64,000 nt of DNA from Opitutaceae bacterium (GTDB lineage: Bacteria; Verrucomicrobiota; Verrucomicrobiia; Opitutales; Opitutaceae): positions 310,001 through 374,000 of the forward strand of contig JAIXWF010000015.1 of assembly GCA_027482185.1 (NCBI GenBank), written 5' to 3'. The position numbers were made by a program, and so were the translations under genes. How positions within the stretch are numbered: the stretch's first letter is position 1; each line of letters opens with the position of its first letter. Below the pieces are notes generated by a model. The model had not been told where the DNA came from, ran no database searches, and saw only the letters and a program-made list of their open reading frames with translations. Positions 53,222 to 61,069 of the stretch are shown piece after piece.

Positions 53222-53836
53222 TCAGGGCAGACCGCGTTCGGCGAAGTAATCGGCGCAGCGCCGCATGCCCTTGGCCAACTGCGCTTTCACCGTGTGTTCG
53301 GAGATGCGGAGCTCCGCCGCGATTTCCTTGTGCGCCATGCCGTAGAGCAGACGCAGCGTGAGCACCTGCCGGCAGCGCTCGGGCAGGTCCCGGACCGCCT
53401 CGGCCAGCAAGGCGAGTTCTTCCTGTTTGTTGACGGCCTCGCCCGTGTCGGGCCGGTCCTCCGCGACGGACAACTCGCGCAGATTGGCGACGCCGTCGAT
53501 CCGCACGACTTGGCGCCGGCGGAAGAAATCGAGGGCGGCGTTGCGCGCCGTCGCGAAGAGAAACGCCTTCGCATATGTCACGCGACCCGCCTCCCGGGCG
53601 CGGATCAGGCGCGCATACGATTCCTGGACGAGGTCGTCGATGTCCGGCAACGCGGGAAACACGTTGCGGAGGTAGGAACGCAGCGACGATTCGTGCGGCT
53701 GCACTTCTTCGGCGAACCAACGGGCTTGTTCGGTGGGCGGCGGACTCACGGCGGGGTAACCGGAGCCCAGCACGCGCCGCGGGCCGGCGGAGTCGAGACC
53801 GAATCCCGTGGGTCGAAGATTTTCCGGGCCGGGCAT
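53222..53836 (-). CDS. ECF RNA polymerase sigma factor, FecI-like
   Basis: 204 residues from ATG 53836; a later in-frame start is possible because residues 1-40 look unstructured. Region 2 is at about 48-112 (RSYLRNVFPALPDIDDLVQE, LFATARNAALDFFRRRQV). Region 4 is at about 145-195 (DLPERCRQVLTLRLLYGMAH, then KEIAAELRISEHTVKAQL), which contains the -35-binding helix-turn-helix. First gene of the sigma / FecR / STN-receptor cassette, so probably directing transcription of the receptor or of targets outside the window. Confidence 0.92.
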   Translation of the reverse strand: MPGPENLRPTGFGLDSAGPRRVLGSGYPAVSPPPTEQARWFAEEVQPHESSLRSYLRNVFPALPDIDDLVQESYARLIRAREAGRVTYAKAFLFATARNAALDFFRRRQVVRIDGVANLRELSVAEDRPDTGEAVNKQEELALLAEAVRDLPERCRQVLTLRLLYGMAHKEIAAELRISEHTVKAQLAKGMRRCADYFAERGLP

Positions 53837-53887
53837 AGCCGGTTCGTCCGCCTCATCCGTCTTAACGCCGGCGGCGCGTCGGCCAAG

Positions 53888-55036
53888 TCAGCGCGCGACG
53901 AGGCGCAGCGTCAGTTTTTCGTAGCCGGAGATCCGCGCGTACGACACCTCGCGCTCGACCTTTTCCTCCGCCGCCAGCACTTCGATGGCGGCCAGCCGCT
54001 CGGCGCAACGGCCGAGCAAGGTGCGCAGAATCAACCGCGCGTGCGGGGCCCCGAGGCAGAGGTGCGGGCCGAAGCCGAACGAAAGGTGCGGGTTCGGTTT
54101 GCGGTCGAGTTTCACGGTGTCGGGTTCCGGAAAGACCGTTGCGTCGCGGTTCGCCGAGGCCCAGCCGAGCGAGACGCGGCCGCCGGCCGGCACGACGGCG
54201 TCGCCGACCGGCGTTTCCACCGGACACACGCGACCGATGTGGGTGAGCGGCATGAAGACGCGGAAGAACTCCTCGCCCGCGTGGACGATGCGGGCCGGAT
54301 CCTCGCGCAACCACGCCAGCGCCTCGGGCCGGCGGCCGAGGTAGGCCAAGGCCGAGACGATCGTCTGGATCACGGTGTCGCGGCCGCCCGCGAACGCGAG
54401 GTTCGCAAACCCGATCTTTTCCTCCTGCGTCAGCGGCCGCCCGCGGAACGTCGCCCGGTTCAGCACGCTGAAAAAATCGTCCCCCGGCGCCGCCGCCGCA
54501 CGCTCGAAACACCGGTGCAGGTAGCGCTCGAGGTCCGCGCCCTTCTTCTCGCCCGCAGGTCCGTCGCGGAAGACGTGCGTGCCCCAGCCGATCCAGATTT
54601 CGGCCTCGGACTCGGGCACGTTGAGCAGATGGGCAAGGGCGCGGGACTGCAGCGGCAGCGCGAATTCGCGCACGGCGTCGAAGGACCCGCGGGCCAAGGC
54701 GGCGCCGAGTTCCCGATCGACGAGCGCCGCGATGGCGGCGGCCACGGCCGGATCCTTGGGCCGGTCGAAAATCGGCGCGACCAGGGCACGGTAGTCGGTG
54801 TGCTCCGGCGGATCGGTCTCGATCGGCAACTGCCGCACGGAGCGCATGTATTCCTCGGAAGGAATCGGCACGCGGTACGGCGCATCGGAACTGAAGGTGC
54901 CCCAATCCTTGGCCGCGCGGCGCACGTCCGCATGCCGCAGCAACATCGGCAAGGTCTCGCCCTGGAACTCGGCCCGCAAAACACCGTCGGTTTCGCGCGC
55001 ACGGCGAAAAGGATCGCGGGAAGGTTCCGGCTCCAT
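53888..55036 (-). CDS. Cytochrome P450
   Basis: 382 residues from ATG 55036. The haem ligand is C327 in FGFGPHLCLGAPHARL, the I-helix oxygen-activation motif is A216-G-G-R-D-T221, and the K-helix ExxR is E256-F-F-R259. The segment ETDPPEHTDYRALVAPIF is the usual N-terminal bacterial P450 signature. It is a short soluble class I-type enzyme that would need a ferredoxin and reductase, and neither is nearby. A substrate cannot be assigned. It stands alone between the sigma factor gene and the PII-like gene. Confidence 0.94.
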   Translation of the reverse strand: MEPEPSRDPFRRARETDGVLRAEFQGETLPMLLRHADVRRAAKDWGTFSSDAPYRVPIPSEEYMRSVRQLPIETDPPEHTDYRALVAPIFDRPKDPAVAAAIAALVDRELGAALARGSFDAVREFALPLQSRALAHLLNVPESEAEIWIGWGTHVFRDGPAGEKKGADLERYLHRCFERAAAAPGDDFFSVLNRATFRGRPLTQEEKIGFANLAFAGGRDTVIQTIVSALAYLGRRPEALAWLREDPARIVHAGEEFFRVFMPLTHIGRVCPVETPVGDAVVPAGGRVSLGWASANRDATVFPEPDTVKLDRKPNPHLSFGFGPHLCLGAPHARLILRTLLGRCAERLAAIEVLAAEEKVEREVSYARISGYEKLTLRLVAR

Positions 55037-55094
55037 GGGGTGGCCGGAAAACAAAGCGCGGCGGCGGCCGCGCGCAAGACCGGCGGCGCGCCGC

Positions 55095-55397
55095 CTAGAA
55101 TTTCTCGCGACGGATGACGCGGATTTCGCTCTCGTACGCGATCATCGCATAGCGCTTGAAGAATTCCTTCTCGAGCCGCGCGAGGAGCGTGCCGGCGACG
55201 GCGGGCGGCACGATGACCTCGACGCGGATGTTGGTGAACTCGGGGATGTCGCCGCTGCGCACGCCCTGCGCGCCGGAGCCCTCGACTTCCCAGAGGGTCC
55301 AACCGTGGGCGCCGACGTCGCGGAGGAGTCGGGTCACGGCCTCGCGGGCGAGCTTTTCGCAGACGATCGTGACCAGGGTCATGGGGTGGGAATTCAT
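55095..55397 (-). CDS. sbtB: PII-like regulator of the bicarbonate transporter (SbtB-like)
   Basis: 100 residues from ATG 55397; ATG 55382 (MTLVTIVCEK) is an equally good start. The pattern is a ferredoxin-like PII fold: LVTIVCEKLAREAVTRLLRD, then GAHGWTLWEVEGSGAQGVRSG, then IRVEVIVPPAVAGTLLARLE. It lies 10 bp downstream of an SbtA gene, as in cyanobacteria where SbtB binds SbtA and adenine nucleotides to gate bicarbonate uptake. It ends at RVIRREKF and lacks the Cys-containing C-terminal extension of some cyanobacterial SbtB. Identification rests on fold pattern plus context. Confidence 0.82.
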   Translation of the reverse strand: MNSHPMTLVTIVCEKLAREAVTRLLRDVGAHGWTLWEVEGSGAQGVRSGDIPEFTNIRVEVIVPPAVAGTLLARLEKEFFKRYAMIAYESEIRVIRREKF

Positions 55398-55407
55398 GGC
55401 CGGGAAA

Positions 55408-56397
55408 TCAGGCGGCCCACTGCGCGACCGCAAGGTACAGCGGCAGGCCGAAGGTGATGTTGAAGGGGAAGGTGATGCCGAGGGCGGCGGTAAGGTAGTA
55501 GGTCGGGTTGGCTTCCGGCAGGGCGAGGCGCATCGCGGCCGGCGCCGCGATGTAGGACGCGGAGGCGGCCAGCGTGCCGAAGAGCATCGCGCCGCCCGGG
55601 CTGAGGCCGACAGCGTCGCCGAGAAGGACGCCGCCGACGCCGTTGATCACGGGCGCCACGATACCGAAGACGACGAGGAAGGCCCCGACCTTCTTCAGGT
55701 CGGCGAAACGCCGCGCCGCCACCATGCCCATCTCGAGCAAGAACAGCGCGAGCACGCCCTGGAACGGCGTGACAAAGAAACCGGCCGTCGCCTCGAGGCC
55801 GCGTTTGCCGGCGAGCACGCCGATGATGAGCGCACCCACGAGCAGCACCACGCTGCGGCCGAACACCGCCTCGTGCAGGGCCGACCGGATCACGCCGCCG
55901 AGCGGGGCCGCATCGCCGGATTGGCGCAGGGCGAATTTGCCCAGCAGCACACCGACGACGATGGCCGGCGATTCCATGACGGCGAGAAACGCCGTCGCGT
56001 AGTCCTCGAACGGCTGGCCGATTTGCCGGAGGAAATTGGTCGCGGCGATGAACGTCACCGCGCTCACGGAACCGTAGTGCGCGCAGATCGCCGCGGCATC
56101 CACCGCCGGCAGCCGGCCCACGTAACGCAGGGCCGCGTAGGTCCAGAGCGGAATGACGATCCCGAGGCCGATGCCGGCGAGCGTCGGCAGCCAGACCCGC
56201 GCGAATCCCGCATCCGCCAGCGCCGCGCCGCCCTTGAGGCCGATCGCGGTCAGCAGGTAGATCGTCAGCGTGATATAGAGCGGCTCGGGAAACTTCAGGT
56301 CGCTGCGCGCCAACGTCGCGACGATGCCGAGCACGAAAAACAGCAGGGCCGGCGACAGCAGGTTCGCCTGGAGAGCCTGGAGCAGGTCCGCGTTCAT
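55408..56397 (-). CDS. sbtA: SbtA-family sodium-dependent bicarbonate transporter
   Basis: 329 residues from ATG 56397 with about 10 membrane segments in two inverted halves. Family landmarks: FPEPLYITLTIYLLTAIGLKGG, ICAHYGSVSAVTFIAATNFL (the bicarbonate and Na+ site region), MESPAIVVGVLLGKFAL, LFLLEMGMVAARRFADLKKVG, LFGTLAASASYIAAPAAMRLAL and ITFPFNITFGLPLY. SbtA imports bicarbonate with sodium in cyanobacteria; homologues occur in many heterotrophs, where it may feed carboxylases. The gene directly precedes the PII-like gene, forming the usual pair. Confidence 0.92.
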   Translation of the reverse strand: MNADLLQALQANLLSPALLFFVLGIVATLARSDLKFPEPLYITLTIYLLTAIGLKGGAALADAGFARVWLPTLAGIGLGIVIPLWTYAALRYVGRLPAVDAAAICAHYGSVSAVTFIAATNFLRQIGQPFEDYATAFLAVMESPAIVVGVLLGKFALRQSGDAAPLGGVIRSALHEAVFGRSVVLLVGALIIGVLAGKRGLEATAGFFVTPFQGVLALFLLEMGMVAARRFADLKKVGAFLVVFGIVAPVINGVGGVLLGDAVGLSPGGAMLFGTLAASASYIAAPAAMRLALPEANPTYYLTAALGITFPFNITFGLPLYLAVAQWAA

Positions 56398-56465
56398 CGG
56401 CGCGGGAGCCTGCGCGGGCGCGGAGGCGGATCAAGCCCCGCCTGCGCGCCGGGAAACGACGCCGT

Positions 56466-57815
56466 TTATTCCTCGGGCAGCGGCTTGTCCTTCGTCTCGG
56501 GGAGGAAGGGCAGCACGAGCAGGCCGAGCAGCATCACGAGGCTCATCACGGTGCCCGCGGTGCGGAAACCCTCGAGATTGCCGCTGAGGGATTTGGTGAT
56601 TTGGCCGACGGTGAAGGGCGCGGTGGCGGCGACGACGCGGCCGAAGTTGTAGCAGAAGCTCGTGCCCGTGGCGCGGAGGCTGGTCGGGAAGAGTTCCGGC
56701 AGGTAGATCGCATAGATGGCGAAGGCACCGAGTTGGCCGAAGCCCATCAGCGGGATCATCCAGAAGATGTCGCTGAACTGGCGCATGCCCTGGAACACGA
56801 GGACCGTCGTGCCGAACGAGAGGATCATCGACAAAGCGAAGGCGAACTTGCGGCCCTTGACCTGGGCCACCCAGGCCATCGTCGTCATGCCGGCGAAGGC
56901 GCCGATGTTCTGCAGCAGCAGGCCCATCGAGCTCCAGAAGGCCTTCTCGCTGGCCATCTTTTCCGCGGAGATGCCCGTGGACTTGAGATGCTCGCCGACG
57001 ATGGAGCCCACGATCGTGGGATGGAAATTGCCGATGCCCCAGAGCCCGATGATGCCGACGCTGCACATGGCGAGACCGGCCCACGCGTTTTTCTTCCACT
57101 TCGGATTGGTGAGCAGGGCGCCGTAGGAACCGAACTTGATGCCGCTCAACTTGCCCGCGGCGCGGGCATCGACCCAACGCTGCGGTTCCTTGAGTTTCGC
57201 GAGAATGAAGACGCAGAGGAAGGCCGGCGCGCCGCCGACGATGAACATTGCCTGCCAAGTCTTCAGGCCCATCGGCAGGAGTTCGCGGGCGGCCAACATG
57301 CCGATGCCCATGCCGATCAGGCCGGCGGAGATGTTGCCGATGGAGGAGAGCGACTGCAGGAGGCCGAGGGCCGGGGCGCGGGCCTTATCCGGCACGGTGT
57401 CGGCGACCAGCGCGACCGCGAGACCGAAGACGCCGCCGACGCCGACGCCGGTGAGGAAACGGTAGGCGCAGAAATCCCAGAAACCGGTCGAAAGCGCACT
57501 GAGGCCGGTGAAAATCGAATAGAGCAGCACCGAGACGGTGAGCATCCGGGCGCGGCCGTATTGGTCGCCGAGCGAACCGAGCGTCAGGCCGCCGACCGCC
57601 CAGCCGATGAGGAACACGGACGTCGTGTACGAGCCGTATTCGAGCGCCTTGGACTTGTCGGGCAGCAGCTGGTCCATCGCGGCCGCGCGGCCGAGATTGA
57701 AGAACTGCTGGTCCATGCAGTCGAACAGCCACGCCAACGAGGCGATGGTGAACACGAACCAATGCTCGCGCGTCAGCAGCGAGCGCCAGGAGGGAGCGGA
57801 GGAGGCGGTTGACAT
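56466..57815 (-). CDS. MFS transporter (sugar/acid symporter type)
   Basis: 449 residues from ATG 57815, about 12 membrane segments. Motifs: FDCMDQQFFNLGRAAAMDQL, GGLTLGSLGDQYGRARMLTV (the loop 2-3 MFS signature), YRFLTGVGVGGVFGLAVALV and YLPELFPTSLRATGTSFCYN (the sugar-porter/AAHS-type signature after TM10). It is the third gene after the isomerase-like protein and the Gfo/Idh/MocA dehydrogenase on the same strand, so the three probably handle one sugar or cyclitol. Substrate unknown. Confidence 0.87.
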   Translation of the reverse strand: MSTASSAPSWRSLLTREHWFVFTIASLAWLFDCMDQQFFNLGRAAAMDQLLPDKSKALEYGSYTTSVFLIGWAVGGLTLGSLGDQYGRARMLTVSVLLYSIFTGLSALSTGFWDFCAYRFLTGVGVGGVFGLAVALVADTVPDKARAPALGLLQSLSSIGNISAGLIGMGIGMLAARELLPMGLKTWQAMFIVGGAPAFLCVFILAKLKEPQRWVDARAAGKLSGIKFGSYGALLTNPKWKKNAWAGLAMCSVGIIGLWGIGNFHPTIVGSIVGEHLKSTGISAEKMASEKAFWSSMGLLLQNIGAFAGMTTMAWVAQVKGRKFAFALSMILSFGTTVLVFQGMRQFSDIFWMIPLMGFGQLGAFAIYAIYLPELFPTSLRATGTSFCYNFGRVVAATAPFTVGQITKSLSGNLEGFRTAGTVMSLVMLLGLLVLPFLPETKDKPLPEE

Positions 57816-57899
57816 GGGTAAAATGACAGGCGGGGCGGCCGCGGAAAGCGGGCGGAGCGTCTACGAAAAGCGAGAAGCCGCAGGAGAACGAGGCCTATT

Positions 57900-58961
57900 T
57901 CACAGTTTCACCGGCCCGCCGCCCGCCGCCGACGCATAGAGCGCGCGGATCAACGCCACCGCTTTGCGCGCCTCGTGGCCGTCGATGCCCGGCGAACGGC
58001 CCGCGCGCAGGGCATCGATCAGATCCTGGATCTGCCGCAGATGGCCGTGGTGCGTGATCGCGTTGGCCGCGCCGGCGCCGCCGCCGATGCCCGACTTGGA
58101 TTGCGCCCCGCGGATCGCGTCGTCGCCCGGCTGCGGCGTGCGGAATTCCCACTGGTCGATGCGGTCGTCCTCCAGCCGCGCCGAGCCGAGCTCGCCCACA
58201 ATTTCGATGCGGCGGCCCCAGCCGGGCCAACCCGCCGTCGTCACCTCGATCGAGCCCAGTGCGCCCGAGGGAAACTTCAGCGCCGCGCTCGCCGTGTCCT
58301 CGGCCTCGATGTGGCCGTACACCCGGCGCGTCGTGCGGCAAAACACTTCCTCCGGCAGGCCCGCGAACCACTGCAGCAGGTCGATCGCGTGGATCGCCTG
58401 GTTGATCAGCGCGCCGCCGCCGTCGAGCGCGAGCGTGCCCTTCCAGCCCGTGTAGTACTCGCGGCTGCGGTGCCATTTCACGTACGCGCTCGCGAGCACG
58501 AGCCGCCCGAAACGCCCGGCCTCGAGCGCGGCCTTCAGCGTGCGCGCCCCGTCGCCGAACCGGGCCTGGAAAATCGGCGCGATCTTCACGCCCGCGGCGT
58601 CGGCCGCGCGCAGCATCGCGTCGGCCCGCTCCGTCGTGATCTCGATCGGTTTCTCGACCACGAGGTGCCGGCCCGCCGCGATCGCCGCCAGCGCCGGCTC
58701 GAGGTGGGCGCCGCTCGGCGTCGTGATGCACACGACGTGGACGTCCGGGTGCGCGACCAACTCCTCGACCCGCGTCGTTGCGAGGGCGGCGCCGTGCTTC
58801 GCGGCGAAGGTGCGCGCGTTGTCGGCGTTGCGGGTGGCGACGCCGACCAGCCGGCCGCCCGTCGAGGCGGCGATGGCCTGGGCGTGGAAGTCGGCGATCA
58901 TGCCGACGCCGACGATGCCGAAACCGAGCGGAGCGGAGGCGGGAGGAAGGGGGACAGGCAT
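57900..58961 (-). CDS. Gfo/Idh/MocA family oxidoreductase
   Basis: 353 residues from ATG 58961, chosen because it places the NAD(P)-binding motif G18-V-G20-M-I-A23 near the N-terminus; an upstream in-frame start would translate 29 codons of repeat DNA. The substrate/cofactor motif E103-K104-P105 (VVEKPIEIT) is intact, and the C-terminal domain has GGGALINQAIHAIDLLQWFA, with the conserved HxxD (H-A-I-D) of the active site. The family oxidises or reduces sugars and inositols with NAD(P). It is 84 bp from the MFS gene downstream and follows the isomerase-like gene after a repeat. Confidence 0.92.
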   Translation of the reverse strand: MPVPLPPASAPLGFGIVGVGMIADFHAQAIAASTGGRLVGVATRNADNARTFAAKHGAALATTRVEELVAHPDVHVVCITTPSGAHLEPALAAIAAGRHLVVEKPIEITTERADAMLRAADAAGVKIAPIFQARFGDGARTLKAALEAGRFGRLVLASAYVKWHRSREYYTGWKGTLALDGGGALINQAIHAIDLLQWFAGLPEEVFCRTTRRVYGHIEAEDTASAALKFPSGALGSIEVTTAGWPGWGRRIEIVGELGSARLEDDRIDQWEFRTPQPGDDAIRGAQSKSGIGGGAGAANAITHHGHLRQIQDLIDALRAGRSPGIDGHEARKAVALIRALYASAAGGGPVKL

Positions 58962-59083
58962 GCCGGGAACGAAGCGGTTGAAAATCGGGAATCGGTAAAA
59001 CCGGAATCGGGCGCGGCCCCGTTGTGGGGCCGGGTTCCGTTCCTTCAACCTTCAACTTTCAACCTGCGACTGGCAGCCGCGGC
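58962..59083. repeat. Stop-anchored heptad element plus second 7-bp array
   Basis: Minus-strand order after TGA (59086-59084): GCCGCGGCTGCCAGTCGCA, GTTGAAA-GTTGAAG-GTTGAAG, a 6-bp hairpin (GGCCCC and GGGGCC), then CCGATTC-CGGTTTT-ACCGATT-CCCGATT units up to the dehydrogenase start. Two different heptad units thus sit back to back in one gap. Confidence 0.7.
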
Positions 59084-60001
59084 TCAGGCCGCCAGCGCGC
59101 GCAGCAGGCCGCGCACGTAGCCCATCGATTCGGCCAGGCCGACAACGGGATTGCCCGCGACCTTCTCGTATTCGAAGGAAACGACGCCGTTGTATTTGAT
59201 TTCCAACAGCGCCTTGAGCATGCCGCGGATGTCGAGTTTGCCGGCGCCGACTTCGCAGGGGACGTCGCGCATCGCGCCCGGCACCGCCAGGCTGTCTTTC
59301 ATATGCACGTCGTAAACGCGGGGCGCGTAGGCCTTGATGGCGGCGATGACGTCGTCGCCGAACCGCGCGGTGTGGCCGACGTCGATGCAGAGGCCGATGC
59401 GCGCATCGAGATTCTTGATGTTTTCCCAGATGACCTTCGGCGACGGGTAAACTTTGTCCTCGGGACCGTGGTTGTGGATCGCGAGTTTCTGGTCGAATTC
59501 CTTCACGAGCTTCTCGACGAGCGGAAGCGCGGCGATGTCGGGCTTGCAGACCATCGTGCGCATGCCGGCGGCCTTTACGTTCTCGAAGGCCTTGCGGGTC
59601 TTGGCTTCGTCGACCGTGAGGTTGACGACGCCGGAACCGGTGAGCGTGAGGCCGGCGGCCTTGAGTTTTTCGCCGACCGCACGGCATTCGTCGACCGTGG
59701 CGGCTTCCCAGTTACAATGCAGCCGGAAGAGCGCGATGTTGGACGTGCGCATCGTCTTCACGCCGGCGATGGCTTCGTCGAGGGACAGGTTGCGCAGCGA
59801 ATAGGAAGCGACGCCGAGGCGCAGGCCGTGCTCGCGGCCCTCGGGATCGGCGGGCGCGTAGGGCGTCGGGGCCGGCGCGGCGCCCTTGGCGGACTTCGGC
59901 GCCGGTTCGGCGGCGGCGGCGGCGCGGGCGAGGAGCGGCAAGGCGACCAGGCCGGCGGCGGATTTCAGGGCGGCACGACGGGAGAAGACGGATTCGTTCA
60001 T
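59084..60001 (-). CDS. Exported sugar isomerase/epimerase-like TIM-barrel protein
   Basis: 305 residues from ATG 60001. The N-terminus S-R-R-A-A-L-K-S followed by AAGLVALPLLARA looks like a Tat signal. The remainder is a xylose-isomerase-like (AP endonuclease family 2) barrel: LRLGVASYSLRNLSLDEAI, KLAIHNHGPEDKVYPSP, IGLCIDVGHTARFGDDVI, RVYDVHMKDSL and YNGVVSFEYEK, which supply the His, Asp and Glu metal ligands. The family is usually cytosolic; exported members are common in Verrucomicrobia and Planctomycetes, but their reactions are mostly unknown. It heads the dehydrogenase / MFS unit, suggesting sugar or inositol conversion in the periplasm. Confidence 0.87.
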   Translation of the reverse strand: MNESVFSRRAALKSAAGLVALPLLARAAAAAEPAPKSAKGAAPAPTPYAPADPEGREHGLRLGVASYSLRNLSLDEAIAGVKTMRTSNIALFRLHCNWEAATVDECRAVGEKLKAAGLTLTGSGVVNLTVDEAKTRKAFENVKAAGMRTMVCKPDIAALPLVEKLVKEFDQKLAIHNHGPEDKVYPSPKVIWENIKNLDARIGLCIDVGHTARFGDDVIAAIKAYAPRVYDVHMKDSLAVPGAMRDVPCEVGAGKLDIRGMLKALLEIKYNGVVSFEYEKVAGNPVVGLAESMGYVRGLLRALAA

Positions 60002-60087
60002 GGGGAAAAGCGGGGTGAACAACGCGAAGCGAAGCCGGAGGCTCGCCGCTCCCCCGCCCTGCGGCAAGCCCGGGTTGCGGCGCGCGG

Positions 60088-60924
60088 TCAGCGCTGCGGC
60101 CCGGCGAATTTGCGCAGCAGTTTCAACGCGATCTCGAATTCGTGCGGCAGCGGCGACTTCAGCTCGAAGGGCTCCTTCGTCTCCGGATGCTTCAGCGTCA
60201 ACGCCGACGCATGCAGCGCGAGCCGGCCGATCATCGGCTTCTCCTCCTCGCGGCCCTTGTAGCCGCGTTTGTAGTCGGAAAGTTTCACCGTCAGCTTCGG
60301 ATCGCCGTAGAACGGATCGTGCAAAATCGGCGCGCCCGCCGCGGCCAGATGCACGCGCAGCTGGTGCGTGCGGCCGGTGAGCGGATGGCATTCGACGAAG
60401 GCGAAACCCGCGGCGCCCGGGCCCTCGTCCTTCGCGCGCGGCCGCGTCGAGGCGCGGAACCGTTCGAGGGTGCGGAACTCCGTCACGCAGTCCTTGCCCC
60501 CGCGGCCCTTGAACACGCGCATGCGGCCCGGCTGGCGTTCGTCCTCGCCCAGCGCGACCTCGATCGTGAACGCGTCGGGCAGCGCGCCCTGCGCGTCGCG
60601 CACCGGCGCGATCACCTTCATCGCATGCTCCGGCGCGAGCACGGCGACGACGGCGTGGTACGTCTTCGCGACGGTCTTCGACTGGAATTGGCCGGAAAGG
60701 TAGTCGAGCGCGGGCTTCGTCTTCGCGCACAGCAGCAGGCCGCTCGTGTCGGCGTCGAGCCGGTGGACGTTCGCGACGCCGTGGCCGTAACGCGGATGGT
60801 TGTGCACGAGGCCCATGAGGTTCTCGCGGGTCTTGTCCCAGCGGTCCGGCGCCACGAGCAAGCCGCTCGGTTTGTCGAACGCCACGAGAGTATCGTCTTC
60901 GAAGAGGATCGGCGGCAGCGGCAT
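60088..60924 (-). CDS. RluA-family RNA pseudouridine synthase
   Basis: 278 residues from ATG 60924. The catalytic motif is VHRLDADTSGLLL with nucleophile D57. Other landmarks are LFEDDTLVAFDKPSGLLVAP, AKTYHAVV, ECHPLTGRTHQLRVHLAAAG and PILHDPFYGD. There is no N-terminal S4 domain, as in the RluA/RluC-short or TruC-like groups. It isomerises uridine in rRNA or tRNA; the site is unknown. Divergent from the GH3-family gene across a 145-bp promoter region. Confidence 0.93.
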   Translation of the reverse strand: MPLPPILFEDDTLVAFDKPSGLLVAPDRWDKTRENLMGLVHNHPRYGHGVANVHRLDADTSGLLLCAKTKPALDYLSGQFQSKTVAKTYHAVVAVLAPEHAMKVIAPVRDAQGALPDAFTIEVALGEDERQPGRMRVFKGRGGKDCVTEFRTLERFRASTRPRAKDEGPGAAGFAFVECHPLTGRTHQLRVHLAAAGAPILHDPFYGDPKLTVKLSDYKRGYKGREEEKPMIGRLALHASALTLKHPETKEPFELKSPLPHEFEIALKLLRKFAGPQR

Positions 60925-61069
60925 GGGTCCCGGCCATCTCGGCGGTCCGGCGCGCCGCGCGCAACGAAACAAACCGCGCGGACCGCCCGCTAACCGCGGG
61001 TAATACTCCCGATGGCGGGTAAATTCGCTTGCGGCAGACGGATGCCGGGCGTCGCCTCACGCCGCCTCC

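Noticed and set aside
53888-55036. P450 as part of a natural-product cluster with the GH3-family enzyme
   Set aside because: The two genes are 6 kb apart with transport and housekeeping genes between; no ferredoxin, synthase or tailoring gene is present.
60925-61069. tRNA or riboswitch in the divergent gap upstream of the GH3-family gene
   Set aside because: Only a loose GGCGGTCCG/CGGACCGCC pair is present; no cloverleaf or known aptamer pattern.
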